A DNA stretch of 64,000 nt from Sinomicrobium weinanense. Lineage in GTDB: Bacteria; Bacteroidota; Bacteroidia; Flavobacteriales; Flavobacteriaceae. The stretch spans positions 62,001-126,000 of the forward strand of contig NZ_JAHKRR010000005.1 of the NCBI RefSeq assembly GCF_018863395.1, written 5' to 3'. Made by a program: the position numbers and the translations under genes. Below, one piece after another: positions 60,375 to 64,000 of this stretch. The number at the start of each line of letters is the position of its first letter. Position 1 is the stretch's first letter. The notes below the pieces were generated by a model, which had not been told where the DNA came from, ran no database searches, and saw nothing but the letters and a program-made list of their open reading frames with translations.

Positions 60375-63300
60375 TTAGAAAGAAATTTTTGCGCCCACAT
60401 TGAGCTGTCTGGGCCTCGGATAGGTCCCGTAATCCCGTCCGGAATATATTTCGGGCATTAATCCGTCATAACTGGTAATATAGCCCAGGTTGTACAGGCC
60501 TATAAAAAGCTCAAGCCCGGATAAATTCAGCTTGTTCATCATGTCTGTGGGAAACTGGTAACTCAGGGAGACTTCGCGGAAGGCCAGGAAATCACCTTTA
60601 CTGTAATAAAGGCTGCTGTTACTGCCTCCATCCTTGTTTCCGATCTGGTAATCCCACCTGTTGTGGTTCCTGAAATTGTAATCGTAATCACTTTGCACGT
60701 TGTACCTGGGATATTTGGCATCGTGGCCTTCGTATTGCCAGCTTTCCGTAAGCGCTTCCTTAAATGCGTTATTATTGTTACGGGCACTGCCCATGACCCT
60801 GGACTTAAAACCATTGTCTATGACATGACCCATGGCCCAGTCGGCCACAAGCCTCAGGGTAAAGCCTTTGTAGTTGAACTGATTGACGATGCCCCCCGTC
60901 TTATCGGGGCGGATATACCCCATGAACACCATATCGCGGTTATCCAGGACACCGTCGTCATTCCGGTCCTCGAATATGGCGTCACCGGCGGTCTTTGTCC
61001 TTCCGGATGCGTTCAGGTCCCGGGGTGCGGTGCTGGCTTCTTCGTCTGTCTGGTATACGCCTTGGTAGTTAAAGGCCCATCGCCCACCGAACCGTTCACC
61101 TTCGGCCAGGCCTCCGACCTTGATCTCCTGGCCGGTGGCAGGATCGTATATAAAATTTCCGTCTATGCGGTTCTTGTCCTCCCCGTTTTCCGGTAGTTCT
61201 ATTACAGATGCCTTGTTATAGGCAAAGGTCATGCTCAGATCCCAGGAGAAATGGTCGTTTCTAACGGGGGTAGCACTTAATTCTACCTCAAATCCCCGGT
61301 TCCGGATGGTCCCGAAATTACTTTTTATGGAACTGAACCCGGTAGAAGACCACAGCGGTTTATCGAACAGGCGCTCCGAGGTGCGTTTATCATAGTAGTC
61401 CATCAAAAAATTTACGCGATTGTTAAAAAGGCCGAGGTCGAGCCCCACATCAAAGGAGACGGTCTCCTCCCAGATCAGGTCGTCGTTGATCAGGGTGGTA
61501 TTCAGTATGCCTACGTTGCCGTCGTACATATAACCGGTAGAATATTTACCCCTGGAATCGAAAATACTAAGGCTGTTATTTCCCGTTTTTCCCCAGCTTC
61601 CCCTGAGCTTTAAATTGGAAATAACCTGGGTAAGGGGACTGAAGAATTTTTCATTATGAATATTCCATCCTGCGGAGATCCCCGGGAAAAATCCCCATTC
61701 ATTATTTTTGGCAAAGCGGGACGACCCGTCATACCGGGCACTGAGGGACAACATATACCTGTGGTCGTAATGGTAGTTGGCCCGGCCAAAAAAGCTCAGT
61801 ATGGCATCGTAGGATTTGGTTGTGGAAACCCGCTGTGTCTCTTCGGATGTGGCATTTAACGTGGGAATGAGATCGGTGAGCGCCTCTCTTCCACTGCCTC
61901 TCATCCTGTATTCATAATCGTGGTTATAGCTGGTTCCCAGTACGGCATTGAGAAAATGCGATCCCCTGAATTCCTTGTCATAAGTAAGCAGGGCATCGAA
62001 CTGTAAATGGCGGTCGAGATTGTGCCTGGCAGAAGCAGGACGATTGGTCACGGTTTCGTTATAGGCTTCAAAATAATTTTCTATCCCTTCGGTACTGAAA
62101 TAGTAAGCCGTAGGTGCAAATTGCAGTCCCGGGCTGATCTGCCAGACCCCTCCGAGCTGGAAAGTGGTCCTGTATACATTGATATCATTATATTTGGTTT
62201 TATAGTAGATCTCGTGCAGCCGGTTCCGGAATGAGGAGATCCCTTCCCCGGGTGCGGGCAATCCGTTTTCGTAGTATTTTCTATATGTAGGGGGCATAAG
62301 AACACTTCTGGCCAGTACCCACTGATAGTTATTGGGGGCATTGGCATCCCTTATCTGGAGACTGGCCTTTGCGTTTAAGCTCCAGGCATCGCCTAACCGG
62401 AAGGTACCTTTGTAAAGGGCATTGTAATTCTTATAGCTTGTTCCCCTCACAATACCTTCCTGGTTCAGGTATCCCAGGCCAAAATAATAGGTGATGTCTT
62501 CACTTCCCCCGCTGATGTCAAAGTCTACTTCCTGCCTGTAACCGGTCTGGAATGTAGCATCCTGGTAATTGTTGTCCTGAAAGATCAGTTTTTTTCCGGT
62601 CACGGGATCTTCCATGGTCTCCCATCCCTGATTGTTAATAAGGTCGGCTACATATTCCTGGCCGTACTCTCCCAGGTATACGTCCAAAAACTCCAGGGTA
62701 TTCTTGGAGTCCCTGGGGTTTCCGGTAGACATCCCATATCTTCCTCCGGTGAGAAAGAAATCGGGATTGGTAGTGTTGAACTGATCGGTATTCTTTCGGG
62801 TGAGGTATACGTAATCCCTGGCATTTAACAGCGGGAGGCTTTTTTGTTGCGTGTCCACACCGCTGGTGAAGCGCAGGTTGATCCTGGTTTTCCCGGCCGT
62901 ACCGGACTTGGTCTCGACGATAATGATACCGTTTGCTGCCCTGGCCCCATAGATCGCGGTAGATGCGGCGTCTTTCAGCACCTGTACGGATTTGATATCG
63001 TCCGGGTTGAGATCGCTGATATTGCGCATGGCCCCGACAATACCGTCAACAATGAACAGTGGCGAGTCGTCTTCCGGTGATGTGGAAGAACCTCCCCGTA
63101 TAAATATCTCCGGATTGGCCCCCGGCTGACCGTTTTGTACCTGGAGGGAGAGACCGGCAACTTTTCCCTGTAATTGCAAAAGCGGGTTGGCACCGGGTGC
63201 TTTTTGCATTTCCTGGTCGTCTATGAGCGACAGGGAATTGGTTACGGTAGACCGGGACTGCTCTCCATAACCGATAAGAACTACTTCGTCCAGAGCACTA

Positions 63301-63617
63301 ACATCGGGTTTCAGCTTTACATCAAAGTTGCGCTGGTCTCCGACAACCAGTTCGTGGGAAGCATATCCCAGGAACTGCATAACCAGTACCGACTGCTCTG
63401 AAGGAACATCCAGCGAAAAATTGCCGTCAAAATCGGTGGAAATACCAACAGTTGTCCCCTTTACAAAAACGGAAACCCCGGGAAGAGGGGAACCCGTTTC
63501 CGCATCTAAAACTTTACCACCAACGGTGATAGGCTGGTTTTGGGCGACAATCGATGACAGGGAAAAAACGGCAAGTGTCAAAGTCGTCAAAATTTTTGGG
63601 TGGAGTAATCGTTTCAT
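60375..63617 (-). CDS. SusC/RagA TonB-dependent receptor of the sialic-acid locus, no STN domain
   Basis: 1080 residues. The signal peptide ends at VAQNQ and is followed at once by the carboxypeptidase-regulatory-like domain (ITVGGKVLDAETGSPLPGVSVFVKGTTVGISTDFDG), so there is no STN domain and no sigma/FecR signalling, in keeping with the absence of a sigma gene nearby. The plug reads LDEVVLIGYGEQSRSTVTNSLSLID, SPLFIVDGIVGAM, ASTAIYGARAANGIIIVETKSG. The barrel ends LNVGAKISF. It is the first gene of the sialic-acid locus. Control must come from another type of regulator outside the window. Confidence 0.95.
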   Translation of the reverse strand: MKRLLHPKILTTLTLAVFSLSSIVAQNQPITVGGKVLDAETGSPLPGVSVFVKGTTVGISTDFDGNFSLDVPSEQSVLVMQFLGYASHELVVGDQRNFDVKLKPDVSALDEVVLIGYGEQSRSTVTNSLSLIDDQEMQKAPGANPLLQLQGKVAGLSLQVQNGQPGANPEIFIRGGSSTSPEDDSPLFIVDGIVGAMRNISDLNPDDIKSVQVLKDAASTAIYGARAANGIIIVETKSGTAGKTRINLRFTSGVDTQQKSLPLLNARDYVYLTRKNTDQFNTTNPDFFLTGGRYGMSTGNPRDSKNTLEFLDVYLGEYGQEYVADLINNQGWETMEDPVTGKKLIFQDNNYQDATFQTGYRQEVDFDISGGSEDITYYFGLGYLNQEGIVRGTSYKNYNALYKGTFRLGDAWSLNAKASLQIRDANAPNNYQWVLARSVLMPPTYRKYYENGLPAPGEGISSFRNRLHEIYYKTKYNDINVYRTTFQLGGVWQISPGLQFAPTAYYFSTEGIENYFEAYNETVTNRPASARHNLDRHLQFDALLTYDKEFRGSHFLNAVLGTSYNHDYEYRMRGSGREALTDLIPTLNATSEETQRVSTTKSYDAILSFFGRANYHYDHRYMLSLSARYDGSSRFAKNNEWGFFPGISAGWNIHNEKFFSPLTQVISNLKLRGSWGKTGNNSLSIFDSRGKYSTGYMYDGNVGILNTTLINDDLIWEETVSFDVGLDLGLFNNRVNFLMDYYDKRTSERLFDKPLWSSTGFSSIKSNFGTIRNRGFEVELSATPVRNDHFSWDLSMTFAYNKASVIELPENGEDKNRIDGNFIYDPATGQEIKVGGLAEGERFGGRWAFNYQGVYQTDEEASTAPRDLNASGRTKTAGDAIFEDRNDDGVLDNRDMVFMGYIRPDKTGGIVNQFNYKGFTLRLVADWAMGHVIDNGFKSRVMGSARNNNNAFKEALTESWQYEGHDAKYPRYNVQSDYDYNFRNHNRWDYQIGNKDGGSNSSLYYSKGDFLAFREVSLSYQFPTDMMNKLNLSGLELFIGLYNLGYITSYDGLMPEIYSGRDYGTYPRPRQLNVGAKISF

Positions 63618-63674
63618 CTGTTCTTTTTTATGTGTTTTTTAATGGTCAGATGTAATTCGCCAATGAACATATCG

Positions 63675-63686
63675 GTTGATATCAAC
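63675..63686. promoter_or_regulatory. Perfect 12-base palindrome in the susC leader
   Basis: GTTGATATCAAC lies 58-69 bases before the susC start codon at 63617. It may be an operator of the sialic-acid locus. Confidence 0.35.
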
Positions 63687-63785
63687 AAATCTGCTACGGC
63701 TCATTTCATAATTTAAATTAAGTAGTTATGTAATTATGTAGGACAAATAAAAATAAAAAAAATCAATAAACCAAAATATTATCAT

Positions 63786-63836
63786 ATTCAGACAAAAATA
63801 TAGTCAGAATAAACGCTAAAATATTGTCAAAATGAT
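63786..63836 (-). promoter_or_regulatory. Candidate promoter and overlapping inverted repeats of the sialic-acid locus
   Basis: On the minus strand TATTTTTG (63793-63800) fits the -7 consensus TAnnTTTG. It is overlapped by ATTCAGAC/GTCAGAAT (63786-63793 and 63803-63810, one mismatch), and a further weak pair links 63781-63793 with 63826-63836. The 383-base stretch 63618-64000 otherwise holds AT-rich sequence and a repeat fragment at its end. No -33 element at the expected spacing is evident. Confidence 0.35.
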
Positions 63837-63945
63837 ATTTATGAGGAATATATCACAATTTGAAGTACGGAAAATATGTAATATGATGGCTGAAATTATG
63901 AGCTTGTTTATAATAGGGAGTATCTGAAAACACAGGTTTTAAATC

Positions 63946-64000
63946 GGGACTGTCTCAGAAGTCATGAAACCGTCATTCCGGACTGTCACCCTGAGCCCTT
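63946..64000. repeat. Start of a dispersed repeat cut by the window end
   Basis: 'gggactgtctcag' followed by 'ccgtcattccgg...caccctgagccctt' matches the left ends of the elements at 15222 and 55621. The rest lies outside the window. Confidence 0.5.

Overview
The window reads as the chromosome of a flavobacterium-like member of the Bacteroidota. The evidence is four SusC/SusD outer-membrane uptake pairs, two FecI-type sigma factors with FecR anti-sigma factors, many lipoproteins with acidic residues after the lipobox cysteine, a C-terminal sorting domain for the type IX secretion system, start sites mostly without a strong Shine-Dalgarno sequence, and dispersed palindromic repeats containing phrases such as 'TCATCCCGAGCGTAGTCGAGGGA'-like segments. 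No rRNA, tRNA, CRISPR array or intact insertion sequence was recognised. Gene names rest on motifs and family resemblance read by eye, not on database searches.

Layout. (1) 1-9000, mostly plus strand: the 3' part of a susC, its susD and a fructokinase-like PfkB kinase (a sugar-uptake locus whose beginning lies outside the window). Then come a LysR regulator (minus), a divergent MdaB-type quinone/NAD(P)H reductase and an MFS exporter-like permease. (2) 9081-34367, all minus: a large polysaccharide utilisation locus. In transcription order it holds a Gfo/Idh/MocA oxidoreductase, a GDSL hydrolase, GH125 and GH92 alpha-mannosidases, an ECF sigma factor, a GH127 beta-L-arabinofuranosidase, FecR, SusC with STN domain, SusD, a DUF3823 lipoprotein, a clan GH-A glycosidase, an aldose 1-epimerase, a glutaminase-A-like protein and a T9SS-exported GxGYxYP protein with PA14, crystallin-like and ricin-like modules. 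(3) 34595-47753: a second sigma/FecR-controlled SusC/SusD pair followed by an S10 carboxypeptidase, an amidohydrolase and a WG-repeat protein, which looks like a peptide-use module. Its sigma gene is the only plus-strand gene after 9 kb. (4) 48714-63617, minus: a sialic-acid locus with SusC, SusD, sialidase, PKD/LamG lipoprotein, N-acetylneuraminate lyase, a fused kelch mutarotase-sodium symporter, a sulfatase and a second sialidase.

How they work together. In locus 4, surface sialidases (and possibly the sulfatase) would release sialic acid, SusC/SusD would carry it across the outer membrane, the kelch propeller would convert anomers next to the fused inner-membrane symporter, and the lyase would cleave it to ManNAc and pyruvate. 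The later ManNAc genes are not in the window. Locus 2 combines mannosidases with a beta-L-arabinofuranosidase. A 29-base motif with the same spacing lies about 80 bases upstream of both GH127 and fecR and resembles an ECF promoter, which would tie GH127 to the fecR-susC-susD operon. Locus 3 joins uptake to exopeptidase and amidohydrolase functions.

The most distinctive points are the mutarotase-symporter fusion, the sulfatase inside a sialidase operon, the shared ECF-like promoter motif, the multidomain GxGYxYP protein, and several strong palindromes in the gaps.
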